Assembly (NCBI GenBank): GCA_002304345.1
Contig: NEUU01000004.1
Span: 1-64,000 of the forward strand
DNA: 64,000 nt
DNA from: Verrucomicrobia bacterium Tous-C9LFEB
GTDB lineage: Bacteria; Verrucomicrobiota; Verrucomicrobiia; Methylacidiphilales; UBA1321
Direction of reading: 5' to 3'
Each line of letters starts with the position of its first letter. Position 1 is the first letter of the stretch. Under the pieces are notes generated by a model that worked only from the letters and a program-made list of their open reading frames with translations, ran no database searches and was not told the origin of the DNA. Shown in pieces: positions 15,476 through 22,764 of this stretch. A program made the position numbers and the translations under genes.

Positions 15476-15503
15476 TTGACACGAAGTGCCAGATCGGTAG
15501 GAT
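15476..15503 (+). promoter_or_regulatory. Predicted sigma-70-type promoter of rpsU
   Basis: A perfect -35 box TTGACA (15476-15481) is separated by 16 bases from TAGGAT (15498-15503), four of six matches to the -10 consensus. Initiation would fall near 15510, right at the hairpin that follows. Confidence 0.55.
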
Positions 15504-15510
15504 AGTTCCT

Positions 15511-15536
15511 CCCGAGGGCTATAACCCTCCCTCGGG
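15511..15536 (+). promoter_or_regulatory. Stem-loop at the predicted 5' end of rpsU mRNA
   Basis: CCCGAGGG (15511-15518) pairs perfectly with CCCTCGGG (15529-15536) across a ten-base loop. Given the promoter just upstream, this hairpin would form the very 5' end of the transcript, 17 bases before the GAGGTGA ribosome binding site at 15554. It could stabilise the mRNA or bind a regulator. Confidence 0.55.
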
Positions 15537-15567
15537 TTAAGAATAATAGGAACGAGGTGAATTTTTT

Positions 15568-15756
15568 GTGAGCGAAGTTCGTTTGAAAAAAGGTGAGTCT
15601 GTGGATAAAGCCCTGCGTCGCCTGAAGAAAAAGCTCGATCGTGAAGGTACTCTGCGCGAAGCGCGTCTGCGCCGCAATTACGAGAAGCCAAGCGAACGCA
15701 AGCGTCGTAAGGCGAAGGAACCCAAGTTGAATTACTGGGGAGCCTTCTCTCTGTAA
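15568..15756 (+). CDS. rpsU: 30S ribosomal protein S21
   Basis: This 62-residue basic protein matches bacterial S21: [19 protein letters not shown] at the start and a lysine/arginine-rich tail containing [17 protein letters not shown]21 binds the 30S subunit near the anti-Shine-Dalgarno region and helps start translation. The GTG start at 15568 is set by a good ribosome binding site, GAGGTGA, seven bases upstream. The gene is monocistronic with its own promoter, 5' hairpin and terminator. In other bacteria S21 dosage tunes translation, so the leader structure is of interest. Confidence 0.95.
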   Translation: MSEVRLKKGESVDKALRRLKKKLDREGTLREARLRRNYEKPSERKRRKAKEPKLNYWGAFSL

Positions 15757-15779
15757 GACGGTTTGCTACGAAGAACTGG

Positions 15780-15815
15780 AATCCGGTTCCACCGCAAGGT
15801 GGGCCGGATTTTTTC
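15780..15815 (+). terminator. Rho-independent terminator of rpsU
   Basis: AATCCGGTTCCACC pairs with GGTGGGCCGGATT around a GCAA loop, and a T-rich run (TTTTTTCTT) follows directly. It lies 24 bases after the rpsU stop codon. Confidence 0.85.
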
Positions 15816-15860
15816 TTGTCCGCGTCTCGTTGTGCGCGGATAGTGACGGAACAAACCAGT

Positions 15861-15938
15861 ACTGGGTACTGAGTTCTAGGTACTAGGTAAAAGGCGGCCG
15901 ATCCTCCTACCTAGAACTTCGTACCTAGAACCTAGAAC
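15861..15938. repeat. CTAGGTAC-type inverted repeat
   Basis: Tandem copies of GTTCTAGGTACTAGGTA on the left (15861-15889) face CTACCTAGAACTTCGTACC and CTAGAACCTAGAACG on the right (15907-15938), able to fold into a long stem. It sits directly upstream of the sugar isomerase start codon at 15950, so it may affect expression of that gene. Confidence 0.65.
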
Positions 15939-15949
15939 GCCGTTTCTTC

Positions 15950-16888
15950 ATGCTGCCGCTCGCGCTTTCAACCTGTTGGAATTCCAGCCGCCACACGGAC
16001 GGCGCGGAAATGCTGCGCGAGATCCGCGACATGGGCTTCACCCGGGCGGAACTTGGCCACGGGGTGCGCTATAGTCTCTGGCCCGGCGTGCTGGATGCCA
16101 TCGACGAGGGCGTAATCGAGATCAGCTCGCTCCACAACTTCTGTCCCGTCCCGATGGGCGTGATGAAGCCGTCGCCGAACTGCTTTGAACTGACCGATCC
16201 GCGGCCGATCCTGCGCCAGCAGGCGATCAATGCCACGATTGAGACGATCCACAACGCGGCGAAGCTCGAGGTGCCGGTCGTGGTCATGCATCTCGGCCAT
16301 GCCAATCCGTACGGGATCAATCGCGAATTGGAGAAACTGGCGGCGCGCGGTAAATTGTACAGCCGCGAATATGTCGCCGCGAAGCTGAAGGCGGTCGAGT
16401 TGCGCCGCAAGCTCTTCCCCGAAGTGTGGGAGAGGCTGCACGAGAGTTTACTCCCCATTGTTGAAGCGGCGGCGAAGGAAGGCATCAAGCTGGGTTTCGA
16501 GAACCGGGAGCGGTACGAGGAATTTCCCAGCGAGGAGGAATTCCAGACCGTGCTCGACGCCTTCCCGGCGGAGACGGTCGGCTACTGGCACGATTTCGGC
16601 CACGCCGCGCGCAAGGAATACCTCGGTTGGAGCGACCACCGGCCTTCGCTGGAACGATTTGCGCCGCGCCTGATCGGCTGCCACGTGCAGGATTGTCTCC
16701 CGCCGGACGAGGATCATCTCGGCCTCGGCAAGGGCGAAGTGCCCTTTGCGGATCTCTTGCCGCTGGTGCAGGCGGAGGCCGTTCCCGTGCTGGAGCTCGC
16801 CCCCAGCGTGTCGCGGGAGGATGTGCTCGCCAGTCTCGAACTTTGGAAGACACTTTCATGCAAAATCTCCGCCGCCACGCCAACCTGA
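15950..16888 (+). CDS. Sugar phosphate isomerase/epimerase-like TIM barrel
   Basis: This 312-residue protein of the AP-endonuclease-2/xylose-isomerase-like barrel family contains the metal-site segments VVMHLGHA, LGFENRERYEEFP, YWHDFGHA and IGCHVQD, and a final VLELAPS. Such proteins isomerise or epimerise sugars, inositols or keto acids; the substrate is not deducible. Its last 31 bases overlap the next gene, a lipid flippase-like membrane protein, so the two are translationally linked. There is no clear ribosome binding site because the inverted repeat abuts the start. Confidence 0.75.
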   Translation: MLPLALSTCWNSSRHTDGAEMLREIRDMGFTRAELGHGVRYSLWPGVLDAIDEGVIEISSLHNFCPVPMGVMKPSPNCFELTDPRPILRQQAINATIETIHNAAKLEVPVVVMHLGHANPYGINRELEKLAARGKLYSREYVAAKLKAVELRRKLFPEVWERLHESLLPIVEAAAKEGIKLGFENRERYEEFPSEEEFQTVLDAFPAETVGYWHDFGHAARKEYLGWSDHRPSLERFAPRLIGCHVQDCLPPDEDHLGLGKGEVPFADLLPLVQAEAVPVLELAPSVSREDVLASLELWKTLSCKISAATPT

Positions 16889-17853
16889 TCGTCCGCATCC
16901 TGATTTCCGCCGCGATTCTGATTTATCTCGGAGTCAAGGTCGACTGGAAGACGTTGACGCAACACGTCATCGGCATGGACCTCCTCTGGCTCGCGGCGGC
17001 GTTTGCCTGCTTTGGGCCGATGCTCGGTCTGTGCGCGTGGCGTTGGCAGATCCTGCTGCGGGTGCAGGGGATCTTCATACCGTGGTGGCAATCGCTGCAA
17101 CTTGGGCTCGTCGGTCATTTTTTTAACTCGTTCCTGCTCGGCATCACCGGCGGCGACGTGGTGAAGATTTATTACGCCACGCTGGCCGCGCCGGAGAAGA
17201 AGGCGGCGGCGGGGCTGTCGGTCATCGTGGATCGGCTGTATGGACTCGTCGTGCTGCTCGTCATCGCCACGATCCTCTGCATTGCCCAGTTTAAGTTTCT
17301 CACCGCCCGGGCCGACACCAGTGCGTCGGTTTATCTCACGCTCACTATCGCGGCGGCGACCTTTGCCATCGGGCTCATCTCCTTTCGACTCGCCGCCATC
17401 AGCGATGCGGTACGCAAGCGCGGGTGGTGGGAGAAAATGCCGATGCACCAGATGTTCGACCACCTCATCGAGGCTTACGAACGCTACGGCTCGGCGTGGA
17501 AAGAGAATGCGGCGGCATTTTGTATTTCTGTGTGCAATCACTCGTTCGGCATGTTGCTCGCCTACTGCATCGTGAAGGCGTTGCATCTCGATGTGCCCTT
17601 CTGGCAATTCGTCAGCATCCTGCCGATCTTGAATCTCCTGATCGCGCTCCCCATCAGCGTGGGCGGGCTCGGTGTGCGCGAAGGGCTCTCGGTGATTTTG
17701 TTCAGCCTGATGGGTTTGAGCCCGGAACATGCCGTCACGTTCGCGCTCACATTCTTCACCGTCACCCTCGCGTGGAGTTTGGTCGGGTCGGTATTCTACA
17801 TGCGGTACCAGACACCGGAGACGGAGGAGAAGAAGGAAGCGGTTACCGTTTAG
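16858..17853 (+). CDS. Flippase-like membrane protein (LPG_synthase_TM/UPF0104)
   Basis: This 331-residue protein has eight or more hydrophobic segments and belongs to the family of the membrane domain of lysylphosphatidylglycerol synthase. The GGDVVKIYY segment after the third helix and PISVGGLGVREG near the C-terminus are family signatures. Members flip lipids or transfer groups to them; relatives often sit beside polysaccharide or hopanoid genes. The open frame extends upstream, but the ATG at 16858 gives the proper N-terminal helix and overlaps the preceding isomerase gene. Confidence 0.85.
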   Translation: MQNLRRHANLIVRILISAAILIYLGVKVDWKTLTQHVIGMDLLWLAAAFACFGPMLGLCAWRWQILLRVQGIFIPWWQSLQLGLVGHFFNSFLLGITGGDVVKIYYATLAAPEKKAAAGLSVIVDRLYGLVVLLVIATILCIAQFKFLTARADTSASVYLTLTIAAATFAIGLISFRLAAISDAVRKRGWWEKMPMHQMFDHLIEAYERYGSAWKENAAAFCISVCNHSFGMLLAYCIVKALHLDVPFWQFVSILPILNLLIALPISVGGLGVREGLSVILFSLMGLSPEHAVTFALTFFTVTLAWSLVGSVFYMRYQTPETEEKKEAVTV

Positions 17854-18124
17854 GGCGAGGGTTGGGAAGAGAGATCGCTCCGATGACAAGGAGAGTGCCG
17901 CCGATGCATTGGATAATGAGGTTTGGTCGCACGTTATAAGCGGTTTTCTGCGCTTTAACGGCCAATAGATTCGTGTCGTTTATTGAGCTGTTATCGGTCA
18001 ATTCGAGCACTTTGTATGCTTGCGTATTGAGATCGGCAAGCCCCGGCTCCAGGATGAAGGCATTGGTGACCAACACAATTCCTGCGGTAGCCATTGCGAC
18101 GCGCAGTAGGCTTTTTAAGTCCAT
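17843..18124 (-). CDS. Small two-helix membrane protein (hypothetical)
   Basis: This 93-residue protein has a hydrophobic segment at each end (LLRVAMATAGIVLVTNAFIL and LIIQCIGGTLLVIGAISL) and a polar middle of about 40 residues. The likely topology has both ends on the same side of the membrane. The ATG at 18124 places the first helix close to the start; a 12-residue longer form is possible. The 3' end overlaps the convergent flippase gene by 11 bases. No family was recognised. Confidence 0.6.
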   Translation of the reverse strand: MDLKSLLRVAMATAGIVLVTNAFILEPGLADLNTQAYKVLELTDNSSINDTNLLAVKAQKTAYNVRPNLIIQCIGGTLLVIGAISLPNPRPKR

Positions 18125-18238
18125 GGCATGAAGAGTACGGAAGGGTATTGTCAGGGTCAATCAGCTTACGTGTGACTTATTTCTCAGGGACTTGTACATT
18201 GCCGGGAGTATCGGTAAGGTGAGAAAATACCCTCTCTG

Positions 18239-19567
18239 ATGAAAGACCAAGCGATCAGCGTTGTGCGCCAGCTGCAAAAGGCCGGCTACGAAACTTACTT
18301 TGCCGGCGGCAGTGTGCGCGATCAGCTCCTCGGGCTGGAGTCGAAGGACATCGACATCGCCACGAGCGCGACACCCGAGCAGGTGCAAAAACTGTTCTCG
18401 CGCGTGACGGATCTGCAGGGCGCGTGCTTCGGCGTGGTGCGGGTTTTGGTCGATGAGTACGCTTTCGAAGTGGCCACGTTCCGCCGTGATGGCCCCTATC
18501 AGGATGGCCGCCGTCCCGAGTATGTGGAATACACCAGCGCGGAGGAGGATGCACGCCGTCGCGACTTCACGATCAACGGTCTTTTCTACGATCCGATTGC
18601 GGACAAGCTCATCGATTTTGTGGGCGGCCAGGCCGATCTCGAGGCGCGGTTGATTCGCGCGATTGGCGACCCGGTGGCGCGGTTCACCGAGGACAAGTTG
18701 CGCCTGCTGCGGGCCGTGCGTTTTGCGGCGAACCTGCCGCGCAAGGATCGCAAGCCGTTCATCATCGAGACGAACACGTGGGCGGCGATGTGTCAGCTCG
18801 CGCCGGAAATCGCCTGCGTGGCGGTGGAGCGGGTGCGGGATGAACTCGACAAGATTTGGGCCGGGGCGCGGCCGGAGCATGGGCTCGATTTGCTCGACCA
18901 GAGTGGCTTGCTCAAAGTGGTGTTGCCGGATGTGGATCATCTCCACGGTGTCGAGCAGCCGCCGCAATTTCATCCCGAGGGGGACGTGTTTCAGCATGTG
19001 CGGATGATGCTCTCGAAGCTGCATCACTCGCCGCTGGTGTTGGGCCTCGCGGTGCTTTTTCACGACATCGGCAAACCGGCGACGTACCAGATGGACGAGA
19101 CGGGGCGCATTCGCTTCAACGGACATGAGTCGGTCGGTGCGCGGATGACGGAACGGATCATGGCCGACATGCGGTACAGCAACGAGACCATCCGGCAGGT
19201 GGTGGCGTTGGTGGAGAATCACATGACATTCAAGGATGTCATGCGGATGAAGATGAGCACGCTCAAGCGGCTCATGGGTCGCGACACGTTCGAGCTGGAG
19301 CTGGAATTGCACCGGATCGATTGCCAATGCAGTCACGGCGATGTGGAGAATTATTTCTTCCTGAAACATCAGCGCGAAAACATGCCGGTGGATGAGATCA
19401 AGCCGACGCCGCTGATCTCGGGCCATGATGTGCTGGCGCTCGGCGTGCCGCCGGGCAAGGCGATCGGCGCGATCTTGCACAAGGTCTACGAGGCGCAGCT
19501 CGAGGGGAGCATTCACACCCACAACGATGGCATCGCGCTGGCGCGCAAACTCGCGAACGATTTCTAA
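18239..19567 (+). CDS. CCA tRNA nucleotidyltransferase / poly(A) polymerase family protein
   Basis: This 442-residue class II nucleotidyltransferase has GGSVRD at 23-28 and the metal-binding aspartates in KDIDIATSAT (about D38 and D40), followed by the RRRDFTINGLFYDP basic motif and a C-terminal HD domain (FHDIGKP, then VENHM). It should add or repair the CCA end of tRNA, or part of it if the organism splits that job between A- and CC-adding enzymes, a split not decidable here. The 114-base gap upstream is shared with the divergent small membrane protein gene. Confidence 0.85.
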   Translation: MKDQAISVVRQLQKAGYETYFAGGSVRDQLLGLESKDIDIATSATPEQVQKLFSRVTDLQGACFGVVRVLVDEYAFEVATFRRDGPYQDGRRPEYVEYTSAEEDARRRDFTINGLFYDPIADKLIDFVGGQADLEARLIRAIGDPVARFTEDKLRLLRAVRFAANLPRKDRKPFIIETNTWAAMCQLAPEIACVAVERVRDELDKIWAGARPEHGLDLLDQSGLLKVVLPDVDHLHGVEQPPQFHPEGDVFQHVRMMLSKLHHSPLVLGLAVLFHDIGKPATYQMDETGRIRFNGHESVGARMTERIMADMRYSNETIRQVVALVENHMTFKDVMRMKMSTLKRLMGRDTFELELELHRIDCQCSHGDVENYFFLKHQRENMPVDEIKPTPLISGHDVLALGVPPGKAIGAILHKVYEAQLEGSIHTHNDGIALARKLANDF

Positions 19568-19659
19568 TTAGAATAAGAACCTGTTTGCGATCTTATCGGG
19601 GTGATGCTGGGCCGGAAGGCGTGGTGAAGCCTTGGCATAGGATATGAGATTGTCCAGAT

Positions 19660-19682
19660 ACCCCATAGCTTGCTACGGGGAG
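19660..19682. repeat. REP-like hairpin
   Basis: ACCCCATAGCTTGCTACGGGG forms a stem with one A-C mismatch between the CCA-adding enzyme gene and the convergent AraC gene. There is no T-run on either strand, so it is not a typical terminator. It resembles short extragenic palindromes common in other phyla. Confidence 0.35.
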
Positions 19683-19685
19683 TGT

Positions 19686-20567
19686 TCATTTCCGGTGCAG
19701 AAGCCGTCGCAGCATCCCGGGGTTCATGCGGTAATGCCGATGAATCGCTTTGCTGAGGTGGCTGGCGTCGACAAAGCCCAGTTCATGCGCGATGACATCC
19801 AGTTTGTCATTGCCATGGCGCAGGCGATTCGCCGCTTCGTGCAATCGCAATTGCAGCAGGAAGGGCGCCGGGGAAAATCCGGTCACTTTGCGGAAGTGAT
19901 GACTGAAGTTACTCCGGCTCATCCCGGCGGCATGCGCGAGATCTGTCGCCGCCAGTGTCCGGCTTTTACGTTGCGCCCACTGGCGACGCGTCCAGTTCAG
20001 CAACTGCTCGCGGCCCTGTGCGGGCGAGCGAATCAACGACAGCGCACGCTCCAGTTCGAGCGTCCACTCCCACAGGGCCAACTCAAAGGCGTAACGATCC
20101 TCGTAACGGCCCTGCACGACCTGCTCGCAAATCTGGGCCGAAAGCATATGTAGTGCTGCCTCGGACGGGAGGGCGAAGACGGTGCCAAATTCCTTCCGCG
20201 TGTGGATCAACCGGTCCCGGATCGTGGGATGGTGGATGATCATCCAGTAGAACGTCCACGACGAAGAATGCTCCGGCAGCCGATAGGAGTGAGCGGAGGG
20301 AATCACTGTGAGGAAGGCGTCGCCAGCCCGGAGTGGAATACGGCGGCCTTTCTCCTCATAGAGACCTTCGCCGTCAAGTGTGTATTGAAAAACGATGTAG
20401 GGATGCCTGGGATCGGCTCCGCGCTTGAGTCCATGCCAGGAATAATCCCGGGGGACCGTGCGCGTTTCGTAGCCGCAATAGATCCATTGTGGCAACAGAT
20501 CCGAAACAACCGGCACAGCCTTTTCCGCAAAGGTGCTGCTCAAAAGCTTCAGCCACGATGGATTCAC
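19686..20567 (-). CDS. AraC family transcriptional regulator
   Basis: This regulator of about 293 residues has an N-terminal cupin-like sensing domain (DGEGLYEEKGRRIPLRAGDAF) and a C-terminal double helix-turn-helix: DLAHAAGMSRSNFSHHFRKV and then VIAHELGFVDASHLSKAIHR. The frame is open to 20657, overlapping the divergent alpha-galactosidase frame, so I chose the GTG at 20567, which leaves about 95 bases for a shared promoter. It probably activates the adjacent alpha-galactosidase gene in response to a sugar. The exact start is uncertain. Confidence 0.85.
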   Translation of the reverse strand: MNPSWLKLLSSTFAEKAVPVVSDLLPQWIYCGYETRTVPRDYSWHGLKRGADPRHPYIVFQYTLDGEGLYEEKGRRIPLRAGDAFLTVIPSAHSYRLPEHSSSWTFYWMIIHHPTIRDRLIHTRKEFGTVFALPSEAALHMLSAQICEQVVQGRYEDRYAFELALWEWTLELERALSLIRSPAQGREQLLNWTRRQWAQRKSRTLAATDLAHAAGMSRSNFSHHFRKVTGFSPAPFLLQLRLHEAANRLRHGNDKLDVIAHELGFVDASHLSKAIHRHYRMNPGMLRRLLHRK

Positions 20568-20608
20568 AAAAATACAATTAAATGAAAATAGAATACCAGT
20601 CCAGAGTG

Positions 20609-20640
20609 TATTCTTTCCGACTGGAAGCGGATATTCTTTC
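20609..20640 (+). promoter_or_regulatory. Candidate AraC-type operator (direct repeat)
   Basis: TATTCTTTC occurs at 20609-20617 and again at 20632-20640, 23 bases apart, close to two helical turns. That is the arrangement usually bound by AraC-family dimers. GAATAC at 20591 also pairs with GTATTC at 20608. The site lies in the divergent region, 23 bases before the alpha-galactosidase start. Confidence 0.45.
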
Positions 20641-20662
20641 AAATAGATACCAAACATCTTTT

Positions 20663-22756
20663 ATGAAACGTCATCTCGTTCGCCGTAATGGTCTGGAATT
20701 TCATTTCTATTTCGCGCCCGATCAACCGGTGCGCTATCTCCTCAATCCCCCGTCCGAGCCCGGTCCCGCTTTACTGAAATGGGCGAGCCTCGTGGAAGTT
20801 CAGGTCAATGGCGGCGATCCAGACGATCATCACGGCAATAAATACACCGCCACCGATCCGGGGCGTCACCTGCGCTATCATCAACATCGCACGGTGCGCA
20901 CGCCGCTTGGGTATAAACTGGAAATCATCCAGCGGGGCGGCGACGTGGAAGTCATCTCGCATCTGCAGTTTCTCGGCAAGCTGCCCGCCTTTCGTTCGTG
21001 GACGACGGTTCGTAATCTGAAGAAGCAGCCCTTGCTGCTCGAATACGTCAGCACCTTCGCCTTGGCGGGTGTTTCCTGCGGCGGCAAATCCGGTTGGGAT
21101 GACAAGATGCAGCTCCACGTGCCGGACAATAGTTGGTGTGGCGAATCGCAATGGCGTTCGGGATCGCTCGCGCAATTCGGTTTGTCCAGGATATCCTCCG
21201 ATTTCCACAAGTTTGGTTTTTCCATCAACCGCATTTCCGTGGCCAATCTGGGCACTTGGTCGACGGTGGAACATCTGCCGATGGGTGCTCTGGAAAACCG
21301 CGAAACAGGTCAGACCCTCTTCTGGCAAATCGAGAACAACGGGTCCTGGCATTGGGAGGTCAGCGATGGCGGGAACGAACTCTTTCTGCATGTTTCCGGT
21401 CCCACCTATCGCGAGTGTCACTGGAGCAAGCGTCTCGCGCTGGATGAGATTTTTACTTCGGTTCCGGCTACGATCGGTTTGACGAAGGGTGGCCTGCAGG
21501 AGTCCATGCAGGTGCTCACGCAGACGCGACGCTTGATACGCCGCCCCCACGTCGACATGAAAAAGATGCCCGTCATTTTCAATGACTACATGAATTGCCT
21601 CGACGGCGATCCTACGACGGAGCGGCTTCTGCCGGTCATCGAATCCGCCGCGAAACTCGGCTGCGAATATTTCGTGATCGATGCCGGTTGGTACGCCGAG
21701 CGCAACGAAACGTGGTGGGCCTCGGTGGGGAAATGGCAACCCTCGCAGAGCCGGTTTCCGAATGGCGGACTTAAAGCTGTCATCGACCGGATTCACGAGC
21801 GGGGCATGATTCCCGGTCTGTGGTTGGAAATTGAAGTGATGGGCATCCACTGTTCGCTGGTCAAGACCTGGCCGAAGGACTGCTTCTTCCAGCGCAACGG
21901 CATTCCGATTATCGACCATGGGCGGTATCAACTCGACTTCCGCCATCCGAAAGTCCGCGCGCATGCGGATGAAGTCGTCGATCGACTCGTCTCCGAGTTT
22001 GGTGTCGGCTACTTCAAGATGGATTACAATATCAACGCGGGCCCTGGCACGGATCGGAAGGCCGATGCTCCCGGCGATGGACTACTCCAGCACAATCGCG
22101 CCTACCTCGAATGGCTGGAAGGCGTCTTCGAGCGCCACCCGAAGCTCGTGATCGAGAATTGCTCCAGCGGTGGACTGCGCCTGGACTACGCATTGCTCTC
22201 GCGCCACAGCATTCAATCCACCACGGACCAGACCGACTATCGGCTCAACGCGGCCATCGCGGCGGCAAGTGCTTCGGCGGTGACACCGGAACAGGCCGCG
22301 GTGTGGAGTTATCCGCTCGCCAAGAGCGACGACGAGGAAGTGATCATGAACATGGTCAACGTGCTTCTCTCGCGCATTCATCAAAGCGGTCGCGTGCACG
22401 AGATTTCTCCCGCCCGCTTGGAATTGATTCGCGAGGCCTTGACGCTTTACAAGGGCATTCGTTCGAATCTGCGCGACGGCATTCCCTTCTGGCCACTCGG
22501 ATTACCGCGACTCGGCGATGACTGGGCAGCCTACGGGCTGCATTGTCCCAAGGCTTCCTATCTGGCCGTGTGGCGTTTCGACGGAGCTAAAAAAACGATC
22601 ACGTTGCCTCTTGGAACCATGCCGAAGATCCGGACGGTGGAATGTCTTTATCCGCAGTCTCCACGCGGCGTGTCCCTCAACTGGCAGGCGCGGAGCGGCA
22701 ATCTCGACGTCACGTTGCCGCAGAAGTGGTCGGCCCGACTCCTGCGGTTGCGCTGA
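20663..22756 (+). CDS. GH36-type alpha-galactosidase
   Basis: This 697-residue enzyme has an N-terminal beta-sandwich and a catalytic barrel. YFKMDYN carries the candidate nucleophile Asp454, and CSSGGLRLD followed by STTDQTD carries the candidate acid/base (Asp522 or Asp525), the layout of glycoside hydrolase families 36 and 27. It should release alpha-linked galactose from oligosaccharides or galactomannan. There is no signal peptide, so it acts in the cytoplasm on imported oligosaccharides. The ATG at 20663 was chosen because the upstream in-frame extension would cover the divergent promoter. Only eight bases separate it from the convergent hydrolase gene. Confidence 0.85.
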   Translation: MKRHLVRRNGLEFHFYFAPDQPVRYLLNPPSEPGPALLKWASLVEVQVNGGDPDDHHGNKYTATDPGRHLRYHQHRTVRTPLGYKLEIIQRGGDVEVISHLQFLGKLPAFRSWTTVRNLKKQPLLLEYVSTFALAGVSCGGKSGWDDKMQLHVPDNSWCGESQWRSGSLAQFGLSRISSDFHKFGFSINRISVANLGTWSTVEHLPMGALENRETGQTLFWQIENNGSWHWEVSDGGNELFLHVSGPTYRECHWSKRLALDEIFTSVPATIGLTKGGLQESMQVLTQTRRLIRRPHVDMKKMPVIFNDYMNCLDGDPTTERLLPVIESAAKLGCEYFVIDAGWYAERNETWWASVGKWQPSQSRFPNGGLKAVIDRIHERGMIPGLWLEIEVMGIHCSLVKTWPKDCFFQRNGIPIIDHGRYQLDFRHPKVRAHADEVVDRLVSEFGVGYFKMDYNINAGPGTDRKADAPGDGLLQHNRAYLEWLEGVFERHPKLVIENCSSGGLRLDYALLSRHSIQSTTDQTDYRLNAAIAAASASAVTPEQAAVWSYPLAKSDDEEVIMNMVNVLLSRIHQSGRVHEISPARLELIREALTLYKGIRSNLRDGIPFWPLGLPRLGDDWAAYGLHCPKASYLAVWRFDGAKKTITLPLGTMPKIRTVECLYPQSPRGVSLNWQARSGNLDVTLPQKWSARLLRLR

Positions 22757-22764
22757 GTGGAAGG

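Noticed and set aside
18161-19522. A 453-codon open frame on the minus strand
   Set aside because: It is exactly antisense to the CCA-adding enzyme gene, whose catalytic motifs are intact. Its predicted product is His/Arg-rich and lacks any motif.
19660-19682. Terminator for the CCA-adding enzyme gene
   Set aside because: The stem has a mismatch and no T-run on either strand, so it was listed as a REP-like hairpin and not as a terminator.
22757-22764. Terminator between the convergent alpha-galactosidase and hydrolase genes
   Set aside because: Only eight bases separate the stop codons and no hairpin with a T-run fits there.
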